A DNA stretch of 64,000 nucleotides from Larkinella arboricola (lineage in GTDB: Bacteria; Bacteroidota; Bacteroidia; Cytophagales; Spirosomataceae): the NCBI RefSeq assembly GCF_003259745.1, contig NZ_QLMC01000001.1:1178001-1242000 (forward strand). Direction: 5' to 3'. Positions 34,971 through 43,917 of the stretch are shown here, piece by piece (position 1 is the stretch's first letter; every line of letters starts with the position of its first letter). The notes below the pieces were generated by a model. It worked only from the letters and a program-made list of their open reading frames with translations, searched no databases and was not told the DNA's origin. The position numbers and the translations under genes were made by a program.

Positions 34971-35933
34971 TTAAAGCCGCATCTCGTACACAAACTTCGG
35001 CGTTTCGACCGCGCCCAACTGCCGCTTGAAGCGAATCAATCCCTCGTTCCGAATACCCCGGCTGGTCGAAATACCCAGATCGAGCCACGAAATACCGTGT
35101 TGTCGGCAATAGTCATACAGGGATTCGATGAGCAGCACCGACGGGCTAAATTGCTGGTAATCTTCGTGATCGGCGGGCAGGAAGTAGTAGAGAATGTCGG
35201 GCGTGACCCGAATTCCAATGCAGGCGGCAATGAGTTGCTCGCCATTTCTGACGGTAAAAACCGGACAAACATCCTTGAAATTGCTTAGTAAGCTGGCAAG
35301 ATTTTTGCTCTGAATTGTTACAGGCAGGCTTTTTCTATGGCGTGCTTTTTGAATCAGCGTAAATAGTTTGTCAACATCCGGATCTTCCCAAATCTGGGTG
35401 GTGAAACCGGCCTGTCGGCATTTTCGCAGCCGTCGGCGCTCTGGAGGATGTACGTGATCGATAAACGGACGGTTATCAACCGGAATATGCTGATTTAGTT
35501 CTTCGTAACAGACCGTAAAACCGGCGTTCAGAAGCAGATGACGAAGCCGCTGCGCCTGACTGGGTAAGTAAAAGTCCGGATAATTGACCAGACGAACTCC
35601 AAAATTTGGTAACTTTTTATCAGCATCTAGTAACTTTTTACTAGACATTACTACAGCATCAATCAACTGACGGATCGCGGCATCCGGTACGTTTTCCGAA
35701 AATTCAACCGACCCGAACGAAGCCGCACACGGGCTTACCACCCAGCCATCGCGGACAAAAAATGCACAGTGGGCGTCGGCCACACCAGTTTCTGCGTTGA
35801 TCAGAGCCAGATAATGAAGCGGTCGGCAGGGCTGATGGAGCAGATGGCGGGCCTGCAAAAACAGAAAACCGTCGCGGTAAAACGCCGGAAACTGTTCAGA
35901 AAGTGGATTTTCGATTGAAAGCAGGGTGTACAC
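34971..35933 (-). CDS. FemAB/GNAT-like acyltransferase
   Basis: This is a 320-residue soluble protein with a GTG start (no ATG near). The C-terminal half looks like the GNAT fold of FemAB or Acetyltransf_6 proteins. VRNGEQLIAACIGIRV and LLIESLYDYCRQHGISWLDLG are typical, the latter ending in the strand that binds the acyl donor. RGIRNEGLIRFKRQLGA completes the pattern. Such enzymes aminoacylate or acetylate cell-surface precursors. It is convergent with the flippase with no bases between the stop codons. The role is inferred from fold and place. Confidence 0.7.
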   Translation of the reverse strand: MYTLLSIENPLSEQFPAFYRDGFLFLQARHLLHQPCRPLHYLALINAETGVADAHCAFFVRDGWVVSPCAASFGSVEFSENVPDAAIRQLIDAVVMSSKKLLDADKKLPNFGVRLVNYPDFYLPSQAQRLRHLLLNAGFTVCYEELNQHIPVDNRPFIDHVHPPERRRLRKCRQAGFTTQIWEDPDVDKLFTLIQKARHRKSLPVTIQSKNLASLLSNFKDVCPVFTVRNGEQLIAACIGIRVTPDILYYFLPADHEDYQQFSPSVLLIESLYDYCRQHGISWLDLGISTSRGIRNEGLIRFKRQLGAVETPKFVYEMRL

Positions 35934-35980
35934 GGCGCGTTGAACGTGGGAGAAACGAAGGCCGTTGCAGCACCACGTTG

Positions 35981-36868
35981 TTATTTCTTTTTTTGCTGTT
36001 TTTTAATCCAGCGATCGTGGACCAGTTGAATAATTCCGTCTTTCAGACCGAGATCGGGCACGATGATGGTATCGGCACCGGCCCATTTCATCACCGAAAT
36101 GTAAATGTCAGCCGCCGGAATAATCACGTCGGCGCGGTCGGCATTCAGGCGCAGCTTGTTGATCCGGTCGTCGAGGCTATATCCCGAAATATAATTCCGC
36201 ATCCGTTCAATTTCGGCCAGCGTGGTCGTGTCGTCCACCTTTGAGACGAGGTTGAAAATCTTGTTGATGTTACCACCCGTTCCAACGGCTACCAGTTCCT
36301 GGGAGTTCTGCACATTTTCCTCCACCCATTCCCGCATCTTGTTCCAGGCACCCTTGGTTTCTTTGCCTTCCAGCAGCCGCACGGAGCCGATTTTGAACGA
36401 CTTCGAATTAACTTTTTTCCGGTTCAGATACAGGTTCAGTTCCGTACTGCCGCCCCCCACGTCGATGTGCAGAAACTGCCGTTCATCGAGCGCCTGCACC
36501 ACCACATTGTTGATCAGTTCGGCTTCTTTCTGACCGTCGATGATGGTGATTTCAATGCCGGTCAGCTCCTTGATGCGGGTCGCTACTTTGTGGCCGTTGG
36601 CGGCTTCGCGCATGGCAGACGTGGCGCAGGCCATGTAGTCCTCCACTTCGTGCAGTTCCATCAGCAGTTTATAAACCTGCATCAGTTTGTTGGTGCGAAC
36701 CTCGCTCTCCGGCGTAATCTCGCCAAAATTAAACACATCGTGGCCGAGCCGGAGCGGAAAACGGACGTATTCAACCTTTTTAAAGCTAACCCCGTCGTCG
36801 GCGTGTAGAACCGTAGAGATCTGGAGACGGGCCGCGTTGGAACCGATATCGATAGCAGCAACTTTCAA
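35981..36868 (-). CDS. Ppx/GppA-type phosphatase (exopolyphosphatase-like)
   Basis: This is a 295-residue protein from a TTG start (MKVAAIDIGSN). The family normally begins right at this phosphate-1 strand. An upstream ATG at 36904 overlaps a promoter-like box and is judged less likely. Actin-fold motifs are IDIGSNAARLQI, LHIDVGGGSTELN with the phosphate-2 loop, and VAVGTGGNINKIF. At about 300 residues it has only the catalytic Ppx/GppA domains. It hydrolyses polyphosphate or pppGpp in the cytoplasm. No ppk gene is nearby. Confidence 0.88.
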   Translation of the reverse strand: MKVAAIDIGSNAARLQISTVLHADDGVSFKKVEYVRFPLRLGHDVFNFGEITPESEVRTNKLMQVYKLLMELHEVEDYMACATSAMREAANGHKVATRIKELTGIEITIIDGQKEAELINNVVVQALDERQFLHIDVGGGSTELNLYLNRKKVNSKSFKIGSVRLLEGKETKGAWNKMREWVEENVQNSQELVAVGTGGNINKIFNLVSKVDDTTTLAEIERMRNYISGYSLDDRINKLRLNADRADVIIPAADIYISVMKWAGADTIIVPDLGLKDGIIQLVHDRWIKKQQKKK

Positions 36869-36901
36869 GGTGACGTTGGGAAAAGTGGTTACTGAAACGC
36901 C

Positions 36902-36909
36902 CAAATATA
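36902..36909 (-). promoter_or_regulatory. Putative -7 promoter box for the Ppx/GppA gene
   Basis: On the minus strand this reads TATATTTG, a full TAnnTTTG match. A TTG 22 bp upstream may be the -33 element. It overlaps the ATG at 36904, which supports the downstream TTG start at 36868 for this gene. Confidence 0.45.
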
Positions 36910-37000
36910 GTCAATTTACGTTCCGTAGACGCAATAAAAGGGCTTTTCTATGGTGTGGCACGTACCGCAAATACCGTGCAGAAATGAAGGGCTCTCTCGT

Positions 37001-37008
37001 TACCTTTG
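37001..37008 (+). promoter_or_regulatory. Putative -7 promoter box for the carbamoyltransferase gene
   Basis: TACCTTTG fully matches TAnnTTTG and lies 32 bp before the ATG. No matching -33 element is apparent. Confidence 0.4.
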
Positions 37009-37039
37009 CCGTGATTTGATCCGGTAGCGGCCTTTTCTT

Positions 37040-38902
37040 ATGACAATACTAGGAATATCAGCTTTTTACCATGATTCGGCTGCGGCTTTGATCGAAGACG
37101 GGCGGATTGTGGCGGCTGCGCAGGAGGAGCGATTTACCCGTAAAAAACACGATTCCGGGTTTCCGGCAAATGCCGTCCGGTTCTGCCTGGAATACGGCGG
37201 AACGACGCTGAATGCGCTGGATGCGATTGTTTTTTACGACAAACCGCTGCTGAAATTCGAGCGGTTGCTGGAAACCTATTATGCCTTTGCCCCGCGCGGT
37301 TTGCGGTCGTTTCTGACGGCCATGCCGGTCTGGCTGAAAGACAAGCTGTTTCTGAAACGGCTGCTCCGCAACGAGTTGAAAAAGCTGGGTTACGATGCCC
37401 GCAAACCCGTTAAACTCCTGTTTCCCGAACATCATCTGTCCCACGCGGCCAGCGCGTTTTATCCCTCCGCGTTTGAAAAAGCCGCTATTCTGACCATCGA
37501 CGGGGTGGGGGAGTGGGCAACGGCTTCCATCGGTTTGGGTCGCGGAAAAGACATAACGGTGTTGAAAGAGCAGCATTTTCCGCACTCGCTGGGCCTGCTG
37601 TATTCGGCCTTTACGTATTTTCTGGGTTTTCGGGTCAATTCCGGCGAGTACAAGCTGATGGGACTGGCGCCGTATGGCGATCCCTGTTCACCGGAAGTCG
37701 AACGGTATGTGGAGTTGATTAAAACCAGTCTGGTCGAAATGAAGGACGACGGTTCGATCTGGCTCAGTCAGCAGTACTTCGACTACGCGACGGGGCTGCG
37801 GATGGTCCACGAAAAAAAGTGGGAAGCCCTGTTTGGCCTGTCCCGGCGAAACCCGGAGGACGAACTGAACGCGGAACACGGCAACCTGGCGCTGGCCATA
37901 CAGCGCGTAACCGAGGAGGTAGTTTTGAAGATGGCCCGCGAAGCCCGGCGGCTGACCAATACCGACAATCTGGTGCTGGCGGGGGGCGTTGCGCTCAATT
38001 GCGTGGCAAACGGAAAGCTGCAAAAAGCCGGTATTTTTGAAAATATTTTTATTCAGCCCGCAGCCGGAGATGCCGGGGGCGCGTTGGGGGCGGCTCTGGC
38101 GGCTTACCACATTTATTTCGGCCAGAAACGGGTGATCGATTATCAGGACGATGCGCTGCACGGGTCGTACCTGGGACCGACGTTTTCGGATCTGGAGGTG
38201 GAATTGATGGCGAAAAAATACAAAGCCGTTTACGTCCGCTACGACGATTTTGGCGAATTGTGCGAAGAAACCGCCCGTTTGCTGGCCAGTGAACACGTTG
38301 TCGGCTGGGTGCAGGGACGGATGGAGTTTGGCCCCCGGGCGCTGGGAAACCGGAGCATTCTGGGCGATCCGCGTAGTGCCGATATGCAGCAAAAACTAAA
38401 CCTGAAAATCAAATACCGCGAGTCGTTCCGGCCGTTTGCGCCCTCGGTGCTGGCCGACGATTGTGCTGACTATTTCGACTACGGCGGTTGTTCGCCCTAC
38501 ATGCTGCTGGTGCATCCGGTTCGGGAAAACCGTCGAAAATCGTTGCCTGCCGATTATTCCGGTCTTTCCCTGAGGGACAAACTCTATTACCAACGGTCTG
38601 ATTTGCCAGCGGTTACGCACATTGACTTCTCGGCCCGGCTGCAAACCGTACACCAAACTACGAATCCGCGGTATTGGCAGTTAATTGATGCGTTCAAGAA
38701 GCGGACGGGCTGCGGGGTGCTGGTCAACACCAGTTTTAATGTTCGGGGCGAACCCATCATCAACACGCCCGACGATGCTTACCGGTGTTTCATGCGCACG
38801 GAAATGGATTATCTGATCGTTGGAAATTACTGGTTTGATAAAAAACAGCAGCCCGACTGGCCGGAAAAGGAGGAATGGAAGAACGAGTTTGTGCTGGATT
38901 GA
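37040..38902 (+). CDS. NodU/CmcH-family carbamoyltransferase
   Basis: This 620-residue enzyme is the full length of the O-carbamoyltransferase family (NodU, CmcH, TobZ). It moves a carbamoyl group from carbamoyl phosphate via carbamoyl-AMP to a hydroxyl of a sugar or antibiotic. The N-terminal Kae1-like part has ISAFYHDSAAALIEDG, EHHLSHAASAF with metal-binding His residues, and LTIDGVGEW. LAGGVALNCVANGK lies near residue 316. The C-terminal YrdC-like part has GRMEFGPRALGNRSIL and VNTSFNVRGEPI. Near a polysaccharide locus it may decorate surface glycan. Confidence 0.92.
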   Translation: MTILGISAFYHDSAAALIEDGRIVAAAQEERFTRKKHDSGFPANAVRFCLEYGGTTLNALDAIVFYDKPLLKFERLLETYYAFAPRGLRSFLTAMPVWLKDKLFLKRLLRNELKKLGYDARKPVKLLFPEHHLSHAASAFYPSAFEKAAILTIDGVGEWATASIGLGRGKDITVLKEQHFPHSLGLLYSAFTYFLGFRVNSGEYKLMGLAPYGDPCSPEVERYVELIKTSLVEMKDDGSIWLSQQYFDYATGLRMVHEKKWEALFGLSRRNPEDELNAEHGNLALAIQRVTEEVVLKMAREARRLTNTDNLVLAGGVALNCVANGKLQKAGIFENIFIQPAAGDAGGALGAALAAYHIYFGQKRVIDYQDDALHGSYLGPTFSDLEVELMAKKYKAVYVRYDDFGELCEETARLLASEHVVGWVQGRMEFGPRALGNRSILGDPRSADMQQKLNLKIKYRESFRPFAPSVLADDCADYFDYGGCSPYMLLVHPVRENRRKSLPADYSGLSLRDKLYYQRSDLPAVTHIDFSARLQTVHQTTNPRYWQLIDAFKKRTGCGVLVNTSFNVRGEPIINTPDDAYRCFMRTEMDYLIVGNYWFDKKQQPDWPEKEEWKNEFVLD

Positions 38903-38932
38903 CGACCGAACCTATATCGTAACGTATACACA

Positions 38933-39295
38933 ATGAGCACCTTAGATCGCGCAAAGGCCCAGTTGGTAATCGTAACCGGTTTGGTTGTGTTGTATTTTGT
39001 GTTTAACTCCGTTTACTGGCTTTATGCAGCTTCTGCCGTGGGGTTGCTGAGCGTGCTGGTTCCGGCGGCCGGGAACGGCATTGCCTGGCTGTGGTTTAAG
39101 CTGGCCGAAGGGCTCGGCTTTGTAAACAGCAAAATTATTCTGACGGTTTTATTCGGGCTGGTTCTGGTGCCCATTGCGTGGCTGTACCGACGCACGACCA
39201 AAAATCCGCTGGCGATTAAACGGCCTGAAAGTGACTCCCTGTACCACGAACGAGATCATACCTATACCAAAGACGATCTGGAACATACCTGGTAG
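38933..39295 (+). CDS. SxtJ-like small membrane protein
   Basis: This 120-residue protein has about three hydrophobic segments (near residues 10-30, 33-55 and 68-88) and an acidic, charged tail (ERDHTYTKDDLEHTW). Size and position directly behind a NodU-type carbamoyltransferase (30-bp gap) fit the SxtJ family, which is regularly found beside such enzymes. Its biochemical role is unknown. A small DUF5989-type gene that often follows this pair is not present here. Confidence 0.75.
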   Translation: MSTLDRAKAQLVIVTGLVVLYFVFNSVYWLYAASAVGLLSVLVPAAGNGIAWLWFKLAEGLGFVNSKIILTVLFGLVLVPIAWLYRRTTKNPLAIKRPESDSLYHERDHTYTKDDLEHTW

Positions 39296-39334
39296 CGGAA
39301 TTTTTTGAAGCGCCCGTCTGTTTGCCTCATCAAA

Positions 39335-39370
39335 ACCGGTTTGGCGAAAACCGGTGCTTTTTCTATTTTT
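39335..39370 (+). terminator. Intrinsic terminator after the carbamoyltransferase unit
   Basis: ACCGGTTT (39335-39342) pairs with AAACCGGT (39348-39355) around a 5-nt loop. A T-rich stretch (gctttttctattttt) follows. The hairpin and T-tract overlap the predicted -33 and -7 boxes of the metH promoter. Confidence 0.7.
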
Positions 39371-39371
39371 G
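39340..39371 (+). promoter_or_regulatory. Promoter for the metH riboswitch transcript
   Basis: TTTG at 39340-39343 and TATTTTTG at 39364-39371 are separated by 20 bp, a full match to the Bacteroidota -33/-7 arrangement. Transcription would start near 39378, exactly where the SAM riboswitch aptamer begins. It is the best-formed promoter in the window. Confidence 0.65.
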
Positions 39372-39378
39372 TCAAATG

Positions 39379-39481
39379 CTTATCGAGAAAGACGGAGGGA
39401 TTGGACCCAATGAAGTCTTGGCAACCATTCAAACCCCTGAAAAAGGTGCCAAATTCCGCCCCGACGACGGGGACAGATAAG
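39379..39481 (+). ncRNA. SAM-I (S-box) riboswitch upstream of metH
   Basis: The aptamer is closed by P1 CTTATC (39379-39384) with GATAAG (39476-39481). Conserved S-box core segments follow in order: GAGGGAttGGaCCCaaTGAAG near 39395, GGCAACC at 39420-39426, AAGGTGCCAAaTTCC at 39443-39457, and the GACAGATAAG closure. Binding of S-adenosylmethionine stabilises P1 and lowers expression of the downstream methionine gene. Here that gene is metH. About 115 nt separate the aptamer from the start codon and hold the expression platform. Confidence 0.93.
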
Positions 39482-39503
39482 TTGAAAGCCTGCACCCCGC
39501 TTC

Positions 39504-39518
39504 CTTTCTTCGATAAGC
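39504..39518 (+). promoter_or_regulatory. Alternative-pairing segment of the riboswitch expression platform
   Basis: The 15 nt CTTTCTTCGATAAGC are complementary to aptamer bases 39378-39391 over 14 pairs with one bulged T. Pairing here would break P1 and the start of P2, giving a structure exclusive with the SAM-bound form. No T-run terminator follows, so control may be at translation or through a less obvious terminator. Confidence 0.6.
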
Positions 39519-39595
39519 TGCGTCCCATAATTTGCACCTATTTCGTTACCGACGGACAATTGGCATTGGTCTGTAACAATAACTGATACACTAAC

Positions 39596-42500
39596 TTGGA
39601 AAAAATAACCGACCTCCTTCAACAGCGCATCCTGCTACTGGATGGTGCCATGGGTACCATGATTCAACGCTATAAGCTGGGGGAAGAAGATTACCGGGGC
39701 ACACGGTTTGCCGACTGGCCGCACGAACTGAAGGGCAACAACGACCTGCTCTCCCTTACGCAGCCGCACATTATCAAGGAAATCCACCGCCAGTACCTCG
39801 ACGCCGGATCGGATATCATCGAAACCAATACCTTCAGCGGTACGTGGGTGGCGATGGCCGATTACCACATGGAGGAGCTGGTGTATGAACTCAACTACCA
39901 GTCGGCGAAAATTGCGAAAGAGGTAGCCGAAGAGGTGACCCGCCTGACGCCCGACAAGCCCCGGTTTGTGGCCGGTGCGATGGGGCCAACCACCCGGCTG
40001 GCTTCCATGTCGCCCGACGTAAACAATCCCGGTTACCGGGCCATTACGTTCGATCAGCTGGTGGAAGCGTTTTATACGCAGGTTTCCGGTCTGGTCGAAG
40101 GCGGGGCCGACCTGCTGCTGATCGAAACCATCACGGATACGCTCAACGCCAAAGCCGCGCTGTTTGCCATTGACAAATACTTCTCGGACAAAGGCCAGCA
40201 GCCGCTGCCGATCATGGTTTCGGGAACCATCACCGACGCGTCGGGCCGTACCCTTTCGGGGCAGACGACGGAAGCGTTTCTGTACTCGGTATCGCATTTG
40301 CCGCTGCTCAGCATTGGCCTGAACTGCGCGATGGGCGCCGAACTGTTGCGGCCTTATGTGCAGACGCTGGCGAAAGAATCGCCGTTCTATACCTCGGCGT
40401 ATCCGAATGCCGGTTTGCCCAACGAAATGGGCGAATACGACCAGTCGCCGGCTGAAATGGCGGCCCAGGTGGAAGGATTTGTACAGGACGGTTTTGTGAA
40501 CATCGTGGGCGGTTGCTGCGGTTCAACACCGGATCACATCCGGGCGATTGCCCAGGCTGTGGCCAAATACGCGCCCCGCCCGAAACCGCAGCCCGAACCG
40601 TACCAGAAACTGAGTGGGCTGGAACCGTTGAAAATTACGGAACTGACCAACTTCGTCAACGTCGGCGAGCGGACGAATGTGACGGGTTCAAAAGCGTTTG
40701 CGCGGTTGATTAAAGCCGGTGATTACGATGCGGCCCTGGCCGTGGCCCGCCAGCAGGTGGAGAACGGTGCGCAGGTAATCGACATCAACATGGACGAGGG
40801 AATGCTGGATTCGGTAGAGGTGATGACTACCTTCCTGAACCTGATTGCCTCCGAACCGGACATTGCCCGCGTGCCCATCATGATCGACTCCTCGAAGTGG
40901 GAGGTGATTGAAGCCGGTCTGAAATGTGTGCAGGGGAAAGCTATCGTCAACTCGATTTCGCTGAAAGAAGGTGAGGAAGCGTTCATTGAACGGGCCAAAC
41001 TGATTAAACGCTACGGGGCCGCTGCTGTGGTGATGGCGTTCGACGAAACCGGTCAGGCCGACAACTACGAACGGCGGATCGAAATTTGCGAACGGGCGTA
41101 CCGGATTCTGGTCGATAAGGTCGGTTTTTCGGCGCAGGACATCATTTTCGACCCCAACATCCTGACCGTTGCGACCGGTATTGAAGAACACAACAACTAC
41201 GCCGTTGACTTCATCAATGCCACTCGCTGGATTAAGGAAAACCTGCCGCTGGCGAAGGTGAGCGGTGGGGTGTCCAACATTTCGTTCTCGTTCCGGGGCA
41301 ACGAAGTAGTGCGGGAAGCCATGCACTCGGTATTCCTGTACTACGCCATCAAAGCCGGTATGGACATGGGCATCGTGAATGCCGGTCAGCTGGCGGTGTA
41401 CGACGAGATTCCGAAAGACCTGCTCGAATACTGCGAAGACGTAATCCTGAACCGTCGTCCCGACGCTACGGAGCGGTTGGTCGAGTTTGCCGAAACCGTT
41501 AAAGCGAAAGGCAAAGCCGTGGTGCAGGACGAAAGCTGGCGGCTGGAACCCGTGGCCGAACGGCTGAAACACGCGCTGGTTCGCGGGATTACCGAGTACA
41601 TTGATCAGGATACCGAAGAAGCCCGGCAGCAGTTTGAGCGCCCGATTGAGGTCATTGAAGGGCCGCTGATGGACGGTATGAACGTGGTAGGCGACCTGTT
41701 CGGTGAGGGAAAAATGTTTCTGCCGCAGGTGGTGAAGTCGGCGCGGGTGATGAAAAAAGCCGTGGCTTATCTGCTGCCGTTTATCGAAGCCAGCAAGCAG
41801 GAAGGCGCCAGAGCCGCCGGAAAAATTCTGATGGCAACCGTCAAAGGCGATGTGCACGACATTGGTAAAAATATTGTCGGCGTTGTGCTGGGCTGTAACA
41901 ACTACGAAATCATTGACCTGGGCGTGATGGTGCCGACCCAGAAAATTCTGGAGGAAGCCAAAAAACATAACGTCGATATTATTGGCCTGAGCGGTTTGAT
42001 TACGCCCTCGCTCGACGAAATGGTGGGCGTGGCAAAAGAAATGGAGCGGCAGGGCTTCAAATTGCCGTTGCTGATCGGTGGGGCCACCACCTCCCGGATT
42101 CACACCGCCGTCAAGATTGATCCGCATTATTCGGGGCCGGTGATTCACGTATTGGACGCCAGCCGGAGCGTGCCCGTGGCCGGACGGCTTACCAGCGAGC
42201 AGGAAAGCACCCGCGAGCAGGTTTTTCAGGAAATCAAAGCCGAATACGTCAAACTACGCGCGGATCATGCGAAACGGAAGCAGGACAAAAATTACCTGAC
42301 CATCGACGCGGCCCGCAAAAACAAAACCGCTATTGACTGGTCGGCCTTTGAGCCAGTAAAACCGCAATTCCTGGGCAACCGGTATTTTCCGGATTATTCC
42401 CTGAAAGAAATTGCAGAATACATCGACTGGACGCCATTTTTCCAGACGTGGCAGTTGCACGGCAAATACCCGATGATTTTTGACGACGCCGTGGTGGGTC

Positions 42501-43378
42501 AGGAAGCAAAGCGGTTGTACGATGATGCCAACCGGCTGTTGCAGCGCGTTATTGACGAAAAGCTCCTGAAAGCGAAAGCCGTGGTTGGGTTTTTTCCGGC
42601 CAACTCGGCGGAAGATGATATTCTGTTGCACGAGTTTGAAGAAATTGCCCGCGAGGTTCCCTGTGAGCGGCACGGTTCGCATACCCATATTGAATACAAA
42701 CTGAGCCATCTGGCGGAGGCTAAAGCCGAACAGAAATCCGTCGGTGAGCTGATGTACGATACCAAAACCGTGTTGCACTTCCTGCGGCAGCAAAACCAGA
42801 AAGCGCCGGGTCTGCCCAATTTCTGCCTGTCGGATTTTGTGGCACCGCTGGAAACGGGTCATACGGATTACATCGGCGGTTTTGCCGTGACAGCCGGAAT
42901 CGGTATTGAAAAACTGATCGAGGAGTTCGAGAAAGACCACGACGATTACAACAGCATCATGATCAAGGCCATTGCCGACCGGCTGGCCGAAGCCTTTGCC
43001 GAACTGATGCACAAGCGGGTGCGGACGGAGTTCTGGCCGTATGCAACCGGCGAAAGCCTGACCAACGAGGAACTGATCAAGGAAGTATACCAGGGCATTC
43101 GTCCGGCACCGGGCTATCCGGCCTGTCCCGATCATACCGAAAAAGCCACGTTGTTCGAACTGCTGAATGCGGGCGAGATTGGCATCGAACTAACGGAAAG
43201 TTTTGCGATGTACCCGGCTTCGTCGGTAAGCGGTTTTTATTTCTCACACCCGGCTTCACGGTATTTTGCGGTTGGGAAAATCAATAAGGATCAGGTGCTT
43301 AACTACGCCCAGCGCAAAAACATGAGCGTGGAGGAAGTGGAGCGCTGGTTGTCGCCGGTGCTGTCGTACGACGCCTAA
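39596..43378 (+). CDS. metH: Cobalamin-dependent methionine synthase
   Basis: This 1260-residue enzyme transfers the methyl group of methyltetrahydrofolate to homocysteine via cobalamin. All four modules are present. The homocysteine domain (about 1-330) has [10 protein letters not shown] and the zinc-binding [11 protein letters not shown]. The pterin domain (about 350-620) includes [14 protein letters not shown]. The B12 cap/binding region (about 650-890) has GDVHDIGKN with the lower-ligand His. The C-terminal SAM-activation domain contains [14 protein letters not shown]. The TTG start is the only in-frame start before the conserved N-terminus ([17 protein letters not shown]). Expression is governed by the SAM-I riboswitch upstream. 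Confidence 0.96.
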   Translation: MEKITDLLQQRILLLDGAMGTMIQRYKLGEEDYRGTRFADWPHELKGNNDLLSLTQPHIIKEIHRQYLDAGSDIIETNTFSGTWVAMADYHMEELVYELNYQSAKIAKEVAEEVTRLTPDKPRFVAGAMGPTTRLASMSPDVNNPGYRAITFDQLVEAFYTQVSGLVEGGADLLLIETITDTLNAKAALFAIDKYFSDKGQQPLPIMVSGTITDASGRTLSGQTTEAFLYSVSHLPLLSIGLNCAMGAELLRPYVQTLAKESPFYTSAYPNAGLPNEMGEYDQSPAEMAAQVEGFVQDGFVNIVGGCCGSTPDHIRAIAQAVAKYAPRPKPQPEPYQKLSGLEPLKITELTNFVNVGERTNVTGSKAFARLIKAGDYDAALAVARQQVENGAQVIDINMDEGMLDSVEVMTTFLNLIASEPDIARVPIMIDSSKWEVIEAGLKCVQGKAIVNSISLKEGEEAFIERAKLIKRYGAAAVVMAFDETGQADNYERRIEICERAYRILVDKVGFSAQDIIFDPNILTVATGIEEHNNYAVDFINATRWIKENLPLAKVSGGVSNISFSFRGNEVVREAMHSVFLYYAIKAGMDMGIVNAGQLAVYDEIPKDLLEYCEDVILNRRPDATERLVEFAETVKAKGKAVVQDESWRLEPVAERLKHALVRGITEYIDQDTEEARQQFERPIEVIEGPLMDGMNVVGDLFGEGKMFLPQVVKSARVMKKAVAYLLPFIEASKQEGARAAGKILMATVKGDVHDIGKNIVGVVLGCNNYEIIDLGVMVPTQKILEEAKKHNVDIIGLSGLITPSLDEMVGVAKEMERQGFKLPLLIGGATTSRIHTAVKIDPHYSGPVIHVLDASRSVPVAGRLTSEQESTREQVFQEIKAEYVKLRADHAKRKQDKNYLTIDAARKNKTAIDWSAFEPVKPQFLGNRYFPDYSLKEIAEYIDWTPFFQTWQLHGKYPMIFDDAVVGQEAKRLYDDANRLLQRVIDEKLLKAKAVVGFFPANSAEDDILLHEFEEIAREVPCERHGSHTHIEYKLSHLAEAKAEQKSVGELMYDTKTVLHFLRQQNQKAPGLPNFCLSDFVAPLETGHTDYIGGFAVTAGIGIEKLIEEFEKDHDDYNSIMIKAIADRLAEAFAELMHKRVRTEFWPYATGESLTNEELIKEVYQGIRPAPGYPACPDHTEKATLFELLNAGEIGIELTESFAMYPASSVSGFYFSHPASRYFAVGKINKDQVLNYAQRKNMSVEEVERWLSPVLSYDA

Positions 43379-43420
43379 TACTAGCATTATACAACGCTGG
43401 AATAGTTTATCAGTAACAGC

Positions 43421-43458
43421 AAAAAATAAAAACTTTCTTATGAAAGTTTTTATTTTTT
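43421..43458. terminator. Bidirectional A/T-rich intrinsic terminator after metH
   Basis: Arms 43421-43437 and 43442-43458 are perfect 17-bp complements around a 4-nt loop. The stem ends in an A-run on the left and a T-run on the right. It lies 43 bp after the metH stop codon. Confidence 0.85.
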
Positions 43459-43489
43459 GTAGGATATATTGGAATCTTTTATATATTTG
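43456..43489 (+). promoter_or_regulatory. Putative promoter for the PadR-membrane protein pair
   Basis: TATATTTG at 43482-43489 fully matches TAnnTTTG. A TTTG at 43456-43459, at the end of the metH terminator, lies 22 bp upstream as a possible -33 element. The ATG is 38 bp downstream. Confidence 0.5.
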
Positions 43490-43527
43490 CTGGAGACGAA
43501 TCAATTCACAATTTAGCTTTTCAGCCA

Positions 43528-43881
43528 ATGGAACCATCAGGCAACGAATTTTTGCGGGGAACCCTCAAAACAATCGTGTTGAAACTGCTGACTGAGCGGG
43601 GCCGGATGTATGGTTATGAAATCACACAGTCCGTTAAGGAACGTACGCAGGGGGAGGTCATTCTCACCTTTGGGGCGTTATATCCGGTTTTGCATAAATT
43701 GCAACAGGAGGGTTTATTAATTACGGAATCCGTAGAAGTAGATGGGCGACTGCGCAAATACTATACGCTAACTCCGCGTGGCAACGAAGCTGCTATTCAG
43801 AAAGTCTCTGATTTTGAGCGGTTTGTTGAAGTGATGAAACACCTCCTCCAACCCGCACCGGCTTTGTCGCTGGGGCAGTAA
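43528..43881 (+). CDS. PadR-family transcriptional regulator (classical subtype)
   Basis: This 117-residue winged-helix protein starts EFLRGTLKTIVLKLLTERG and continues YGYEITQSVKERTQGEV, LYPVLHKLQQEGLL and GRLRKYYTLTPRG. These are the hallmarks of classical PadR regulators. It differs from the LGEFEE-type PadR proteins that precede permeases here, and no TGTCC-type operator is present upstream. The next gene, 36 bp away, is probably its co-transcribed partner. The inducer is unknown. Confidence 0.92.
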   Translation: MEPSGNEFLRGTLKTIVLKLLTERGRMYGYEITQSVKERTQGEVILTFGALYPVLHKLQQEGLLITESVEVDGRLRKYYTLTPRGNEAAIQKVSDFERFVEVMKHLLQPAPALSLGQ

Positions 43882-43917
43882 CATCCCGAATGACTAACTT
43901 CTAAATCGGCTAGAAAC

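Noticed and set aside
40688-42148. 486-codon minus-strand open frame inside metH
   Set aside because: metH is unmistakable on the other strand. The reverse frame is rich in His, Phe and Arg with no motif, typical of an antisense shadow.
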